From assembly GCF_039621855.1 (NCBI RefSeq), contig NZ_CP155071.1, positions 3,658,001 to 3,722,000 of the forward strand: a stretch of DNA of 64,000 nt, read 5' to 3'. This stretch comes from Erwinia sp. HDF1-3R. Lineage in GTDB: Bacteria > Pseudomonadota > Gammaproteobacteria > Enterobacterales > Enterobacteriaceae. Made by a program: the position numbers and the translations under genes. Below the pieces are notes generated by a model. It made no database searches. It had not been told where the DNA came from and was given only the letters and a program-made list of their open reading frames with translations. This document shows positions 29,080 through 38,499 of the stretch, in pieces (the first letter of the stretch is position 1; the number at the start of each line of letters is the position of its first letter).

Positions 29080-29760
29080 ATGGTCAATGAACTGACCTGG
29101 CACGACGTACTGTCGCAGGAAAAAGAGCAGCCCTATTTCATTGAGACGCTGCGTAAAGTCGCCAGTGAACGCGCAGCGGGGAAGGTGGTTTACCCTCCGC
29201 AAAAAGACGTATTTAACGCTTTTCGCCTGACGGAACTGGGCGATGTTAAGGTGGTGATCCTTGGGCAGGACCCTTATCACGGCCCTAATCAGGCTCATGG
29301 ACTGGCCTTTTCCGTGCTGCCCGGCGTGGCGGTCCCGCCTTCACTGGTGAATATGTATAAAGAGCTGGTCACGGATATCCCTGGCTTTGAGCGTCCCGGT
29401 CACGGTTTTCTCGAAAGCTGGGCGCGTCAGGGGGTTCTGCTGCTCAATACGGTGTTAACCGTTGAGGCAGGTCAGGCGCACTCTCACGCCCGCTTTGGCT
29501 GGGAAACCTTTACTGATAAGGTGATATCTCTGATTAATGCGCATCGCCAGGACGTAGTGTTCTTGCTTTGGGGATCGCACGCGCAGAAGAAAGGCAGCAT
29601 TATTGATCGGCAGCGTCACCACGTGCTGCAGGCACCACACCCCTCCCCCCTCTCCGCGCACCGGGGATTCTTTGGCAGCGGGCATTTTTCTAAAGCCAAC
29701 CAGTGGCTGGAACAGCACGGTGAAAGTCCCATCGACTGGACGCCGCATCTGCCGGAATAG
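29080..29760 (+). CDS. ung: Uracil-DNA glycosylase
   Basis: Ung (226 residues) removes uracil from DNA. The active-site motif GQDPYHG with Asp64 and His67 is intact, as is the second motif [11 protein letters not shown] with the catalytic His. A good ribosome site (AAAGGAGG, 29067-29074) precedes the ATG. Divergent from grcA, convergent with grpE. Confidence 0.96.
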   Translation: MVNELTWHDVLSQEKEQPYFIETLRKVASERAAGKVVYPPQKDVFNAFRLTELGDVKVVILGQDPYHGPNQAHGLAFSVLPGVAVPPSLVNMYKELVTDIPGFERPGHGFLESWARQGVLLLNTVLTVEAGQAHSHARFGWETFTDKVISLINAHRQDVVFLLWGSHAQKKGSIIDRQRHHVLQAPHPSPLSAHRGFFGSGHFSKANQWLEQHGESPIDWTPHLPE

Positions 29761-29766
29761 GCAGAT

Positions 29767-29832
29767 AAAAAAAGCCCCCTGAAGGAAGCGCGGACGGATC
29801 AGACCGACACGCTCCCTCAGAGGGCTTTTTCG
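29767..29832. terminator. Long hairpin terminator between ung and grpE
   Basis: An extended stem: AAAAAAAGCCCCCTGA..GGAAGCG on the left pairs with CGCTCCCTCAGAGGGCTTTTTC on the right, around a 20-base loop. A and T runs on the outer sides allow action on both strands. Confidence 0.75.
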
Positions 29833-29838
29833 CAGGGG

Positions 29839-30420
29839 TTACGCTTTGGCTTTTGCCACCGCAACCATTGCCGGACGTAGCAGACGGCCATTCAGCGTGT
29901 AGCCACGCTGCATCACCATCAGCACGTGGTTAGGCGCCACTTCTTCCGATTCAATCATCGACATCGCCTGATGGATTTCAGGATTGAACGGCACGTTAAC
30001 TTCGCCTACCACTTCCACGCCGAACTTACGTACGGCACCCAGCAGAGACTTCAGCGTCAGATCGATCCCTTCAACCATCGCAGTCAGTTCAGGATTCTCT
30101 TTGTCGGAGACTTCCAGCGCACGTTCAAGGCTGTCGATAACCGGAAGCAGCTCGTTGGCAAATTTCTCAAGCGCGAATTTATGCGCTTTTTCGACGTCCA
30201 GCTCTACGCGGCGACGGATATTTTCAATCTCAGCCTGTGCGCGAACCTGAGCCTCGCGAACGCCGCCCTGGGCCTGCGCCAGCTGGGCTTCCAGTTCGGC
30301 AATGCGTTCATCACGGGGATCCACGCCTTCTGCCGCCCCGTCTTCCTGCTGTGGTGCCTGCTCCATCTCAATTTCGTCTGAGACTTGCTCGTTTGGTGTG
30401 TTCTGTTCTTTACTACTCAT
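29839..30420 (-). CDS. grpE: Nucleotide exchange factor GrpE
   Basis: A 193-residue cochaperone that releases ADP from DnaK. The acidic, flexible N-terminus ([21 protein letters not shown]), the long coiled coil ([13 protein letters not shown] and on) and the C-terminal beta domain ([25 protein letters not shown]) are typical. The start at 30420 is set by family match; a sigma-32 promoter lies upstream. Confidence 0.96.
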   Translation of the reverse strand: MSSKEQNTPNEQVSDEIEMEQAPQQEDGAAEGVDPRDERIAELEAQLAQAQGGVREAQVRAQAEIENIRRRVELDVEKAHKFALEKFANELLPVIDSLERALEVSDKENPELTAMVEGIDLTLKSLLGAVRKFGVEVVGEVNVPFNPEIHQAMSMIESEEVAPNHVLMVMQRGYTLNGRLLRPAMVAVAKAKA

Positions 30421-30462
30421 GAATTTCTCCGCGTTTATGCACATTCTTCTCGCTGGTTCGCT

Positions 30463-30492
30463 TATTATGGGGATCAGAATTGCGGTTTCAAG
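30463..30492 (-). promoter_or_regulatory. Sigma-32 (heat shock) promoter of grpE
   Basis: On the minus strand CTTGAAA (30492-30486), 13 bases, then CCCCATAATA (30472-30463), an excellent match to the sigma-32 consensus CTTGAAA-N13-15-CCCCATNTA, and nearly the E. coli grpE promoter. Confidence 0.88.
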
Positions 30493-30544
30493 GGAACCCG
30501 TCACATTGTCTGAGGTAGTTTACCTCATGAGGAACGCCAGCATC

Positions 30545-31423
30545 ATGAACACCCCTTTCCACTGCATTGGTATTGTCGGCCATCCGCGCCATCCTACCGC
30601 GCTGACCACGCATGAAATGCTCTATCGCTGGCTGACGGCAAAAGGCTATGCGGTGATTATTGAGGAGCAAATTGCCCGCGAGCTGAACCTGGCGAATGTG
30701 CAAACGGGGACGATGGCGGAGATCGGTCAGAATGCTGACCTGGCGGTCGTAGTGGGCGGTGATGGAAATATGCTGGGTGCCGCTCGCGTCCTTGCCCGCT
30801 ACGATATCAAAGTGATCGGTATTAACCGCGGTAATCTGGGTTTTTTAACCGACCTCGACCCGGACAACGCGCAGCAACAGCTGGCCGACGTGCTGGAGGG
30901 CAACTACATCACCGAAAGCCGCTTTCTGCTGGAGGCTCAGGTGTGTCGTCAGGGGCGCGAACCGCGCATTGGTACGGCGATCAACGAAGTGGTGCTGCAC
31001 CCCGGCAAGGTCGCCCACATGATTGAGTTTGAAGTCTACATCGACGAAACCTTTGCGTTTTCGCAACGCTCCGACGGCCTGATAATCTCCACGCCTACCG
31101 GGTCTACCGCTTATTCGCTCTCCGCCGGTGGGCCGATTCTAACGCCGTCGCTGGATGCCATCGCGATTGTACCGATGTTCCCGCACACGCTCTCTGCGCG
31201 CCCGCTGGTGATTAACAGCAGTAGCACCATCCGCCTGCGCTTTTCGGATCGACGAAGCGATCTTGAAGTCAGCTGTGACAGCCAGATTGCGCTGCCTATT
31301 CAGGAGGGCGAGGACGTGCTGATCCGCAGAAATGAGGACCACCTCAATCTGATTCATCCTCAAAACTATAATTATTTCAATACGCTAAGTTCCAAGCTGG
31401 GCTGGTCAAAAAAATTGTTTTAA
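30545..31423 (+). CDS. nadK: NAD kinase
   Basis: A 292-residue ATP-NAD kinase that makes NADP, the same length as E. coli NadK. The GGDGN motif ([14 protein letters not shown], near residue 71) and [13 protein letters not shown] are present. The start ATG at 30545 ([19 protein letters not shown]) is chosen by comparison; a much longer frame from 30302 overlaps grpE and is not real. Divergent from grpE. Confidence 0.95.
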   Translation: MNTPFHCIGIVGHPRHPTALTTHEMLYRWLTAKGYAVIIEEQIARELNLANVQTGTMAEIGQNADLAVVVGGDGNMLGAARVLARYDIKVIGINRGNLGFLTDLDPDNAQQQLADVLEGNYITESRFLLEAQVCRQGREPRIGTAINEVVLHPGKVAHMIEFEVYIDETFAFSQRSDGLIISTPTGSTAYSLSAGGPILTPSLDAIAIVPMFPHTLSARPLVINSSSTIRLRFSDRRSDLEVSCDSQIALPIQEGEDVLIRRNEDHLNLIHPQNYNYFNTLSSKLGWSKKLF

Positions 31424-31441
31424 AAACCGACGCCAGCTCTT

Positions 31442-31499
31442 TACTGGTTAAAAAACCAGTATATACTGTATGAAAAACCATATCTGTGTTTTCATACAG
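31442..31499 (+). promoter_or_regulatory. LexA boxes of recN
   Basis: Box 1 at 31442-31461 is TACTGGTTAAAAAACCAGTA (CTG-N10-CAG). Box 3 at 31484-31499 is CTGTGTTTTCATACAG (CTG-N10-CAG). Between them, 31466-31481 starts CTG and ends CAT, a degenerate box 2. E. coli recN has three boxes as well, one of the strongest SOS-controlled promoters. Confidence 0.85.
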
Positions 31500-31510
31500 G
31501 AACGCTAACT

Positions 31511-33172
31511 ATGCTGGCACAACTGACCATCAGTAACTTTGCGATTGTTCGTGAACTGGAAATCGATTTTCAGCGCGGTATGACCGCTATCACCGGCGAG
31601 ACCGGCGCAGGTAAATCCATCGCCATTGATGCGCTGGGTCTTTGCCTCGGCGGCCGGGCTGAAGCAGATATGGTGCGTCAGGGTGCCACGCGGGCCGACA
31701 TCTGCGCCCGCTTTTCGCTGAAGGATACCCCCTCTGCCCTGCGCTGGCTGGCTGAAAACCAGCTGGACGAGGGGAGCGAGTGCCTGCTGCGCCGGGTTAT
31801 CAGCAGCGATGGCCGCTCACGCGGCTTTATCAACGGCACCGCCGTTCCCCTCTCACAGCTACGCGATCTGGGCCAGCATCTGATTCAGATCCACGGACAG
31901 CATGCTCATCAGCTCCTGTTAAAACCCGATCATCAGAAGACCCTGCTGGATGCCTACAGCGGCGAAAACGGGCTGATGCAGGAGATGAGCAGCAGCTATC
32001 GCCAGTGGCATCAAAGCTGCCGTACGCTGGCGCATCATCAGCAACTTTCGCAGGAGCGGGAGTCTCGCCGTGAACTGTTGCAGTACCAGCTAAAAGAGCT
32101 GAATGAATTTGCCCCCGTTGCCGGTGAATATGAAAATATTGACGAAGAGTACAAACGCCTGGCGAACAGTGGGCAACTGATCTCCACCGGTCAGCAGGCG
32201 CTGATGCTGCTGGCCGATGGCGAAAGTACCACGCTGCAAAACCAGCTTTATACCGCCCAGCAGCTGATCGGCGAACTGATCGGCATGGATGACAGGCTGA
32301 GCGGCGTAGCCAATCTGCTGGACGAGGCCGCCATCCAAATCAGCGAAGCCAGTGATGAACTCCGCCACTACTGCGAAAGGCTGGACCTGGATCCTAACCG
32401 CCTGCAAGAGCTTGAGCAGCGCCTGTCGCGTCAGATCGCGCTGGCGCGTAAACATCATATCGCGCCCGAAGAGCTGGCCGCGTTTCATCAGCAGCTGCTT
32501 GAAGAACAAACCCTGCTGGATCAGCAGGAGAGCGATCAGGCGGAGCTGGTGCAGGCGGTCACCGTCCATCATCAGGCCGCGATGGCCTGCGCAGAGCGCC
32601 TGCATCTTCGCCGGGCGCACTTCGCTCAGGAGCTTAGCGACCTTATTAGTGAGAGCATGCATGCCTTGTCCATGCCCCACGGTCAGCTTAGCATCGACGT
32701 TCAGTTTACGGCGGAGCATCTGACGGCAGAAGGCGCGGATCGCGTTGATTTCCGCGTCACCACGAACCCGGGCCAGCCGCTACAGCCGCTGTCTAAAGTG
32801 GCCTCTGGCGGTGAGCTTTCACGTATTGCGCTGGCGATTCAGGTGATTACTGCCCGTAAGATGGATACACCGGCGCTCATCTTCGATGAAGTGGACGTGG
32901 GTATCAGCGGTCCTACCGCGGCGGTAGTCGGTAAAATGCTGCGCCAGCTGGGTGAATCAACGCAGGTTATGTGCGTGACCCACCTGCCGCAGGTGGCGGG
33001 CTGTGGCAATCAGCATTTCTACGTCAGCAAAGAGACCGATGGTGCAATGACCGAAACGCATATGCAGCCGCTGGACAAGCGCGCGCGTCTGCAGGAGCTG
33101 GCGCGTTTGCTGGGCGGAAGCGAAGTAACCCGGAATACACTGGCTAACGCAAAAGAGCTTTTAGCAGCCTGA
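31511..33172 (+). CDS. recN: DNA repair protein RecN
   Basis: A 553-residue SMC-like ATPase for double-strand break repair. Walker A GETGAGKS lies in the N-terminal head (residues about 29-36), a long coiled coil follows, and the signature [16 protein letters not shown] plus Walker [14 protein letters not shown] lie in the C-terminal head. Length is that of E. coli RecN. Strongly SOS-controlled by the upstream LexA boxes. Confidence 0.97.
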   Translation: MLAQLTISNFAIVRELEIDFQRGMTAITGETGAGKSIAIDALGLCLGGRAEADMVRQGATRADICARFSLKDTPSALRWLAENQLDEGSECLLRRVISSDGRSRGFINGTAVPLSQLRDLGQHLIQIHGQHAHQLLLKPDHQKTLLDAYSGENGLMQEMSSSYRQWHQSCRTLAHHQQLSQERESRRELLQYQLKELNEFAPVAGEYENIDEEYKRLANSGQLISTGQQALMLLADGESTTLQNQLYTAQQLIGELIGMDDRLSGVANLLDEAAIQISEASDELRHYCERLDLDPNRLQELEQRLSRQIALARKHHIAPEELAAFHQQLLEEQTLLDQQESDQAELVQAVTVHHQAAMACAERLHLRRAHFAQELSDLISESMHALSMPHGQLSIDVQFTAEHLTAEGADRVDFRVTTNPGQPLQPLSKVASGGELSRIALAIQVITARKMDTPALIFDEVDVGISGPTAAVVGKMLRQLGESTQVMCVTHLPQVAGCGNQHFYVSKETDGAMTETHMQPLDKRARLQELARLLGGSEVTRNTLANAKELLAA

Positions 33173-33474
33173 TTGCCGCACTTTTTTTCGCCGCTGTGGT
33201 CATACCCCTGGTTCGCAGAGGTTTTAAACTGCGAAAAGGTTTATTATCATCGGCTTCTTACGCTGTAATCGTAGTGATAAACCGATACAGCCAGATGCTG
33301 GTGATTGATGCACGGGACATCTGGCGTTATTGTTACAGCCAGGCTGCATCCGGTCAGCCGCGCTTCATCTACATGAGTATGATGAACAGGTGCGGCAAAG
33401 ACGGTCGGATGCGGACAGGCAAATAAAATAGCCAGATGCCCAAGGTGTTGGCCCGAAAAGGAATAAAGATACTT

Positions 33475-33822
33475 ATGCGCTGTAAAACGCTGACTGCTGC
33501 GGCGGTGGTTCTTCTGATGATGACTGCTGGATGCTCCACTCTGGAACGAGTGGTTTACCGGCCAGATATCAACCAGGGTAACTACCTGGTTGCGAATGAC
33601 GTTTCGAAAATTCACACTGGCATGACGCAACAGCAGGTAGCTTACACGCTGGGCACGCCGATGATGCACGATCCGTTTGGCAGCAACGTCTGGTACTACG
33701 TGTTCCGTCAGGAGCCGGGTCATCAGCCGGTCACTCAGCAGACGCTGACGCTGACCTTTGATGCCAACGGTACGCTGACGAACATTGATAACAAACCGAC
33801 GCTGTCTGGCAAAAAAGCCTGA
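33475..33822 (+). CDS. bamE: Outer membrane assembly lipoprotein BamE
   Basis: A 115-residue lipoprotein (SmpA) of the BAM complex that folds beta-barrel proteins into the outer membrane. The lipobox LLMMTAGC precedes the mature Cys, then [18 protein letters not shown], and the conserved domain [22 protein letters not shown] follows. The start at 33475 is set by family match ([10 protein letters not shown]). It lies downstream of recN with a 300-base gap in which a plus-strand frame (33196-33426) is not convincing. Confidence 0.96.
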   Translation: MRCKTLTAAAVVLLMMTAGCSTLERVVYRPDINQGNYLVANDVSKIHTGMTQQQVAYTLGTPMMHDPFGSNVWYYVFRQEPGHQPVTQQTLTLTFDANGTLTNIDNKPTLSGKKA

Positions 33823-33874
33823 TCGTGATTGCCGTTGAGATACCCTTCACGGCATGACATCCCGGCAGAAATAG

Positions 33875-33902
33875 TAAGGCGCTTATAGCGCCTTATTTTT
33901 TT
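33875..33902. terminator. Terminator between bamE and rnfH
   Basis: TAAGGCGC-TTATA-GCGCCTTA hairpin followed by a T run; the genes converge here. Confidence 0.8.
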
Positions 33903-34180
33903 GCTGCCCGCTCTGCCCGCTGACGGCGCAGCTCTTTCGGGTCCGCCAGCAGCGGACGATAAATTTCGACGCGATCGCCCGAGTGAACTTCGTCACCCGG
34001 TTTAACCGGGCGGCTGTAAATCCCCAGTTTATTACTGGCGGGATCGATATCGCTGCGCACCTCAAGAATGCCAGAGGCGCGAATGGCCTGCTCCACGGTG
34101 CTACCCTCCTCTACGCTTACCTGGTAGAGATATTGCTTATCGGGCAGCGCGTAAACCACTTCAACCAGGATATCAGCCAC
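33893..34180 (-). CDS. rnfH: RnfH family protein (RatB)
   Basis: A 95-residue ubiquitin-like-fold protein of the RnfH family with unclear role; in E. coli it is the partner gene of ratA. The conserved [17 protein letters not shown] and the end [22 protein letters not shown] are intact. I start it at the GTG (34180), with GAGGT 5 bases upstream, overlapping the ratA stop; an ATG start at 34252 would add 24 unrelated residues. Confidence 0.9.
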   Translation of the reverse strand: MADILVEVVYALPDKQYLYQVSVEEGSTVEQAIRASGILEVRSDIDPASNKLGIYSRPVKPGDEVHSGDRVEIYRPLLADPKELRRQRAERAAKK

Positions 34181-34607
34181 TGTAGACCTCTTTCGCGCGT
34201 TTGGTAAACGCCTGCACCATGCTGCTGGCCAGCTCTTTAAATATCCGACCAAATGCCATCTCTACCAGCATATTGGAGAATTCAAACTCCAGATTCAGCT
34301 CCACTTTACAGGCATCTTCGCTGAGCGAAGTAAACTGCCAGCCGCCGGTAAGCTTGCGAAACGGGCCGTCGACCAGCTGCATATGAATGCTCTGGTTCTC
34401 TGTTAGCGTGTTGCGCGTGACAAAGGTTTTACTGATCCCGGCCTTGGAAACGTCCACCGATGCCGTCATCTGCTGTTGACTGGCATCAAGTACGCGACTG
34501 CCGGTACAGCCTGGTAGAAATTCCGGATAGGCATCAACATCGTTTACCAGCCGGAACATTTGCTCAGCACTGAAGGGGACCAGCGCGGAACGACTAATCT
34601 GGGACAT
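34173..34607 (-). CDS. ratA: Ribosome association toxin RatA / COQ10-type START-like protein
   Basis: A 144-residue START-like protein (polyketide cyclase fold). In E. coli RatA was reported to bind 50S and block 70S formation; related COQ10 proteins aid ubiquinone function. The sequence [34 protein letters not shown] and the helix ending [20 protein letters not shown] match. It overlaps rnfH by 8 bases. Confidence 0.92.
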   Translation of the reverse strand: MSQISRSALVPFSAEQMFRLVNDVDAYPEFLPGCTGSRVLDASQQQMTASVDVSKAGISKTFVTRNTLTENQSIHMQLVDGPFRKLTGGWQFTSLSEDACKVELNLEFEFSNMLVEMAFGRIFKELASSMVQAFTKRAKEVYSG

Positions 34608-34765
34608 AACGTTTCCTGTTAATCTTCAACATTCGAATAATACCATCGCCGGGGATCAAACAAAAATTCTCAGCCGCCAGCGTTCTGCTAAAATAGCGCT
34701 TTTCTCCGCGCCTGTTGTTACAGGGGATGCCATCATTAACCGCTTCATGTACACTAAGTAGCACT

Positions 34766-35248
34766 ATGACAAAGAAAAAAGCACATAAACCCGGTTCTGC
34801 TACCATTGCCATGAACAAGCGGGCCCGCCATGAATACTCCATTGAGGATGAGTTCGAAGCGGGGCTTTCGCTACAGGGATGGGAAGTTAAATCACTCCGT
34901 GCCGGTAAGGCCAATATCAGCGAAAGCTACATTATGCTGCGCGATGGAGAAGCCTACCTGTTCGGCGCCACCTTCCAGGCACTGATTGGTGCCTCTTCGC
35001 ACGTGGTCTGCGATCCTACCCGCACCCGTAAGCTACTGTTGAAAGAGCGCGAGCTGGCGACCCTGTTCGAGAGAGCCAACCGCGATGGCTATACCATCGT
35101 GGCGCTGTCGCTCTACTGGAAAAATGCCTGGGCCAAACTGAAAATCGGCGTAGCCAAAGGTAAGCGAGAGCACGACAAGCGCGACGATATTAAAGATCGC
35201 GAATGGAAAACCGACAAAGCACGTATCATGAAACACGCCAACCGCTAA
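34766..35248 (+). CDS. smpB: SsrA-binding protein
   Basis: SmpB (160 residues) brings tmRNA to stalled ribosomes. The OB-like body ([26 protein letters not shown]) and the basic C-terminal tail ([28 protein letters not shown]) are intact. The start at 34766 is chosen by family match. It lies just upstream of ssrA, as in E. coli. Confidence 0.97.
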   Translation: MTKKKAHKPGSATIAMNKRARHEYSIEDEFEAGLSLQGWEVKSLRAGKANISESYIMLRDGEAYLFGATFQALIGASSHVVCDPTRTRKLLLKERELATLFERANRDGYTIVALSLYWKNAWAKLKIGVAKGKREHDKRDDIKDREWKTDKARIMKHANR

Positions 35249-35252
35249 GCCT

Positions 35253-35280
35253 TTGCCTGGCAGGCGTTTTCTGTTATACT
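35253..35280 (+). promoter_or_regulatory. ssrA promoter
   Basis: TTGCCT (35253-35258), 16 bases, TATACT (35275-35280), 14 bases before the mature tmRNA 5' end. It begins right after the smpB stop codon. Confidence 0.6.
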
Positions 35281-35294
35281 GCTATACAGTACTT

Positions 35295-35658
35295 GGGGCT
35301 GATTCTGGATTCGACAGGATTTGCGAAGCCCTAGGAGCATGCCGAGGGGCGGTTTGCCTCGTTAAAAGCCGCAAAAAAATAGTTGCAAACGACGAAAACT
35401 ACGCACTAGCAGCTTAATAACCTGCTCAGAGCCCTCTCTCCCTAGCCTCCGCTCTTAGGACGGGGATCAAGAGAGGTCAAACCCAAAAGAGATCGTGTGG
35501 ATGTCCTGCCTGGGGCTGAAGCATTAAATCCAATCAGGCTAGTTTGTTAGTAGCGTGTCCGTTCGCAGCTAACCGGCGAATGTAAAGACTGGACTAAGCA
35601 TGTAGTGCCGACGGTGTAGTAATTCTGGACGCGGGTTCAACTCCCGCCAGCTCCACCA
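35295..35658 (+). ncRNA. ssrA: tmRNA (SsrA)
   Basis: A 364-base RNA starting GGGGCTGATTCTGGATTCGAC and ending in a tRNA-like T arm and CCACCA. The tag frame at 35385-35417 encodes ANDENYALAA followed by TAA (resume codon GCA). The E. coli sequence aligns almost throughout. Its 3' end is the integration site of the island that follows; repeats of that end lie at 38415 and near 41002. Its hairpin terminator lies at 35703-35737. Confidence 0.97.
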
Positions 35659-35737
35659 AATTCTTGGTCGATTGGTTACCAGACCCATTCGATGAAGTCC
35701 TGAAAGCCCGCAAGGCGTAAGCCCTGCGGGCTTTTTT
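35653..35737 (+). repeat. tmRNA-end repeat A (attB-derived), including ssrA terminator
   Basis: The tmRNA 3' end CCACCA, then AAATTCTTGGTCGATTGGTT, then ACCAGACCCATTCGATGAAG, then the terminator AAAGCCCGC..GCGGGCTTTTTT. It recurs almost exactly at 38415-38499 and in part at 41002-41063. Confidence 0.88.
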
Positions 35738-36745
35738 GTGCCTGTCATCATCCCTCGCGATTCAGCTAAACCCGGCGGTAATTGGTATACGATAAAATGT
35801 ATGCCAGTGACGGATAGCAATTCGCGCAGGATTGTACTGCATGGCACGGTAATCGCCCCGCCCAGGTTGCTAAATATGGTGCTGGCAAACCGCTATGACT
35901 GGCAGCTGTTCCTTGAGGTCACCGGCCCCGGCGGCAGCGGGAAAAGCGTGATGGCGTCCATTGCCCGCCTGCTGGCCGGAGAAGACAACACCACGGCCGC
36001 GACAATCGACACGCTGGAGTCGTCACGGGAACGTGCAAGCGTGGTCGGCTACCCATTAATTATCCTGCCCGACCAGGAGAAGTGGAGCGGCGACGGCGCG
36101 GGCATCAAGGCGATCACCGGCGACGACGCCGTGGCGATTGACCCGAAGTACCGTGACGCCTATTCAACCCACATCCCGGCGGTAATACTGGCGGTGAACA
36201 ACAACCCGATGCGCTTCAGCGACCGCAGCGGCGGCGTATCGCGTCACCGGGTTATCCTGCCGTTCCCGGACGTCATACCGGCGAACGAACGTGATCCAAA
36301 GCTGCTGGAGAAGATTGCCGGTGAGCTGGTGGTTATTGTGCGCCACCTGATGCAGCGATTTACGAAACCGGACGATGCCCGCGAGCTCTGACAGGCGCAG
36401 CAGTCGTCAGAGGAAGCGCTGGAAATCAAGCGCAGCGCCGACCCGCTGGTCGACTTCTGCGGCTACCTGACGCCACTGAGCACGCCAACCGGCCTGTTTA
36501 TCGGTAATGCGAATATCCGGCCAATGAACCCCAGGCGCTACCTGTATCACGCCTACCTTTCGTTTATGGAGGCCAGGGGCCATCAGTACCCCATGAGCCT
36601 GACGGCGTTCGGCCAGGCGGTGCCACAGACGCTGAAGGAGTACGAGATAGAACTGCTGAAGCGCAAAACGAAGAACGGCATCCAGACCAGCCTGGAGCTG
36701 AGCGAGGACTGCGAGGTCGACTGGCTGCCGCGCTGCGATGCATAA
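35738..36745 (+). pseudogene. P4-type primase/helicase (alpha) C-terminal fragment, copy 1
   Basis: A fragment of the P4 alpha protein: the SF3 helicase part with Walker A VTGPGGSGKSVMASIA, then ILAVNNNPMRFSDRSGGVSRHRVILPFPD (arginine finger region), then the C-terminal domain FIGNANIRPMNPRRYLYHAYL. The N-terminal primase half is missing; the frame opens right after the ssrA terminator. An in-frame TGA at 36389-36391 splits it, after PDDAREL; the frame continues as QAQQSSEEALEIKRSADPLVDFCGYL. Copy 2 at 38500 has the same stop. Confidence 0.85.
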
Positions 36746-36795
36746 GCTATACGAAAAACACCAAACCGGCTCCGGCCGGTTTTTTTATGCCTGAA

Positions 36796-36907
36796 GGTGA
36801 ACAGTGTTCACCCCGGGTGAAGAGTGGTGAAGAGTAGCGGCTTAAGCGATCACCACTTAACTATATGAATATAAATAATAAAATTGAAAGTTGAACAGGG
36901 TGAACAC
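36796..36907. repeat. P4-like alpha-binding iterons, unit 1
   Basis: GGTGAACAG at 36796-36804 faces an inverted TGTTCACC at 36805-36812, then TTCACCCCGGGTGAA (36807-36821), and GGTGAACAC at 36899-36907. P4 alpha protein binds GGTGAACAG-type repeats in ori and crr, and these lie right behind the primase fragment. They mark a relic replication region. Confidence 0.7.
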
Positions 36908-37054
36908 TTTTCCATAAAATCTTTTTTTTAGCCTGAAATGACTGAAATTAGCCCAATAGCACACTTTCCCATCACACCCTGAAAAGAGACTATTTTCATT
37001 CTCATTAGCATATTTGTTATATTCAGAAGATTATTCACCTTACAGAGACTGAAA

Positions 37055-37777
37055 ATGGATACAGCTTTGCTTAGTGCGCTGGACTCAGACGGGAAAGCGA
37101 AATTTGAAAGTGCTGTAAATGCCCTACAAGGCGATATATCTGCGGCAGCGGCAAGACTCTCAGTCGATCCCCGACTGCGCCTTGAGTACTCTAAACGCAT
37201 TAAAGCGATGGCCGAGGATCTCAGAGCCAAAGCAAATAGTGGCATCATCAGCTGGGAAAAAGCAGCAATGGAGGCTCAGGAAACCAGAAATCTGATAATG
37301 GATATGGTACGCACCCGGAGTACGCCGCTTGGTAGAGCCATGGCAGAAAGGATGAAGACTTCAGGCGTAACGCTTAATGAGTTAGTCGCCAAAAAAACTG
37401 CCTCAATGTTCGGGCCAAAAGCTACCTTTAACAGCTTATCAGAAACGCAAAAAAATCAGGTTTATGCCGCGATTGTAGAGTCAGCGGGCAAATCAAACCC
37501 TCAGGTTAACCTGAGAATGATGAAATTATCTCGTGCTGCTAAGGGCTTAATAGTTCTTTCTATCGGGGTATCAGTGTATGAAATATACACGGCAGACAAT
37601 AAAGCTTCTGAAACCGGCAGGCAGGTTGCTATTAACGGAGCAGGTATTGCAGGCGGCTGGGCTGGCGGTGCTATTGCTGGGCTGATGTGTGGGCCTGGTG
37701 CGCCTGTATGCGTGTTATTGGGCGGATTTGCTGGCGGTGCTTTAGCCGCATGGGAAATGGGCAACTGGTGGAAATGA
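37055..37777 (+). CDS. Putative glycine-zipper toxin-like protein, cargo of unit 1
   Basis: I do not recognise a named family for this 240-residue protein. Residues 1-150 are helical and charged, with no signal peptide. Residues 163-180 form a membrane segment (KGLIVLSIGVSVYEIYTA), and residues 195-232 are a Gly/Ala-rich hydrophobic run of the glycine-zipper type (GAGIAGGWAGGAIAGLM and on), as in pore-forming or secreted toxin ends. The next gene starts inside its stop codon. Position in a toxin cassette, the zipper and the coupled partner suggest an antibacterial effector, possibly delivered by a secretion system. Function is inference. Confidence 0.5.
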   Translation: MDTALLSALDSDGKAKFESAVNALQGDISAAAARLSVDPRLRLEYSKRIKAMAEDLRAKANSGIISWEKAAMEAQETRNLIMDMVRTRSTPLGRAMAERMKTSGVTLNELVAKKTASMFGPKATFNSLSETQKNQVYAAIVESAGKSNPQVNLRMMKLSRAAKGLIVLSIGVSVYEIYTADNKASETGRQVAINGAGIAGGWAGGAIAGLMCGPGAPVCVLLGGFAGGALAAWEMGNWWK

Positions 37778-38259
37778 AGATGGAAGAAGTCACTACACTA
37801 TCGCTATCGCTATCGGAAGTCAGTGAAGCAACAGATACCACTCAGGCTCGTTCTGAAATTCTGATTGGCGGCAACCCGACAGGGATTATCATCCCAGGAA
37901 AAGTACTTGAAGCTGCGATAAAGATTGATTCACGCCGCTATCTGTTATTCGTAACGGACGACGTAATTTTTGAAGAGATGCTGACGCTCCTGCTGCTGGA
38001 TCTTTCTCAGGGCGTAATAGAGGAATTGACTATCGGAGGCGCTTATACTTCAGGCTACTTCGAGAATTTAAAGGTTTCACCCCACTCCGCAAGCTTCAGC
38101 TTTATTGGTGATGCCACATGGACAGTAAAAGTATCGGCATCTCCCATATTCAAATTGCCCTTTTCCGATCCTCGCGGTGTAAGCCGTCCAATGGGATTGA
38201 GAAAATACATTGATATCTCCGCTACCCCTGCGCCAGCCAGGGCTGACGGCAGCCGGTAA
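37774..38259 (+). CDS. Putative immunity partner of the unit 1 cargo
   Basis: A 161-residue soluble-looking protein (MKMEEVTTLSLSLSEVSEATDTTQ and on) with beta-rich middle, no signal peptide and no membrane segment. Its ATG at 37774 overlaps the TGA of the upstream gene (ATGA), indicating tight coupling; the ATG at 37780 is an alternative. The size, coupling and location argue for an immunity protein, but no family is recognised. Unit 2 carries a recognisable immunity gene in the same relative place, which supports the reading. Confidence 0.45.
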   Translation: MKMEEVTTLSLSLSEVSEATDTTQARSEILIGGNPTGIIIPGKVLEAAIKIDSRRYLLFVTDDVIFEEMLTLLLLDLSQGVIEELTIGGAYTSGYFENLKVSPHSASFSFIGDATWTVKVSASPIFKLPFSDPRGVSRPMGLRKYIDISATPAPARADGSR

Positions 38260-38323
38260 AACAATCTACAGCCTCTTTTCTTTATCGCCAGAACAGGCGG
38301 TCAATGTGGCAAGACAAAACAGC

Positions 38324-38349
38324 ATTGGTATACGCTTAGGTATACCAAT
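38324..38349. repeat. Inverted repeat ATTGGTATAC at the end of unit 1
   Basis: ATTGGTATAC-GCTTAG-GTATACCAAT, 10-bp perfect arms and a 6-base loop. The same hairpin ends unit 2 (40910-40935), and the single arm ATTGGTATAC stands near each unit's start. Probably integrase arm-type binding sites. Confidence 0.7.
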
Positions 38350-38414
38350 CAAAGTTGAATTCACGAAAACCATCTAAAAACATAAAGTTGACGTGAAAAT
38401 TCAGATTCCGCCAG

Positions 38415-38499
38415 CCACCAAATTCTTGGTCGATTGGTTACCAGACCCATTCGATGAAGTCCTAAAAGCCCGCAAGGCGTAAGCCCTGCGGGCTTTTTT
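38415..38499 (+). repeat. tmRNA-end repeat B
   Basis: CCACCAAATTCTTGG through the terminator hairpin, identical to repeat A apart from CCTAAAAGCC for CCTGAAAGCC. It is preceded by ATTCCGCCAGC instead of the full T arm, so it is not part of a functional tmRNA. Confidence 0.88.

Larger units (their letters stand above)
35659..38414 (+). mobile_element. Tandem island unit 1 (P4-type remnant with toxin/immunity cargo)
   Basis: This 2.76-kb unit runs from one tmRNA-end repeat to the next. Order: att repeat and terminator, decayed P4-type primase, P4-like iterons, cargo gene pair, a TTGGTATAC inverted repeat and the next att repeat. The arm ATTGGTATAC also occurs at 35781-35790 inside the unit. 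No integrase is present, so the element cannot move on its own. Confidence 0.75.

Noticed and set aside
33196-33426. A 76-codon plus-strand frame between recN and bamE
   Set aside because: No family match, no ribosome site; E. coli has no gene here.
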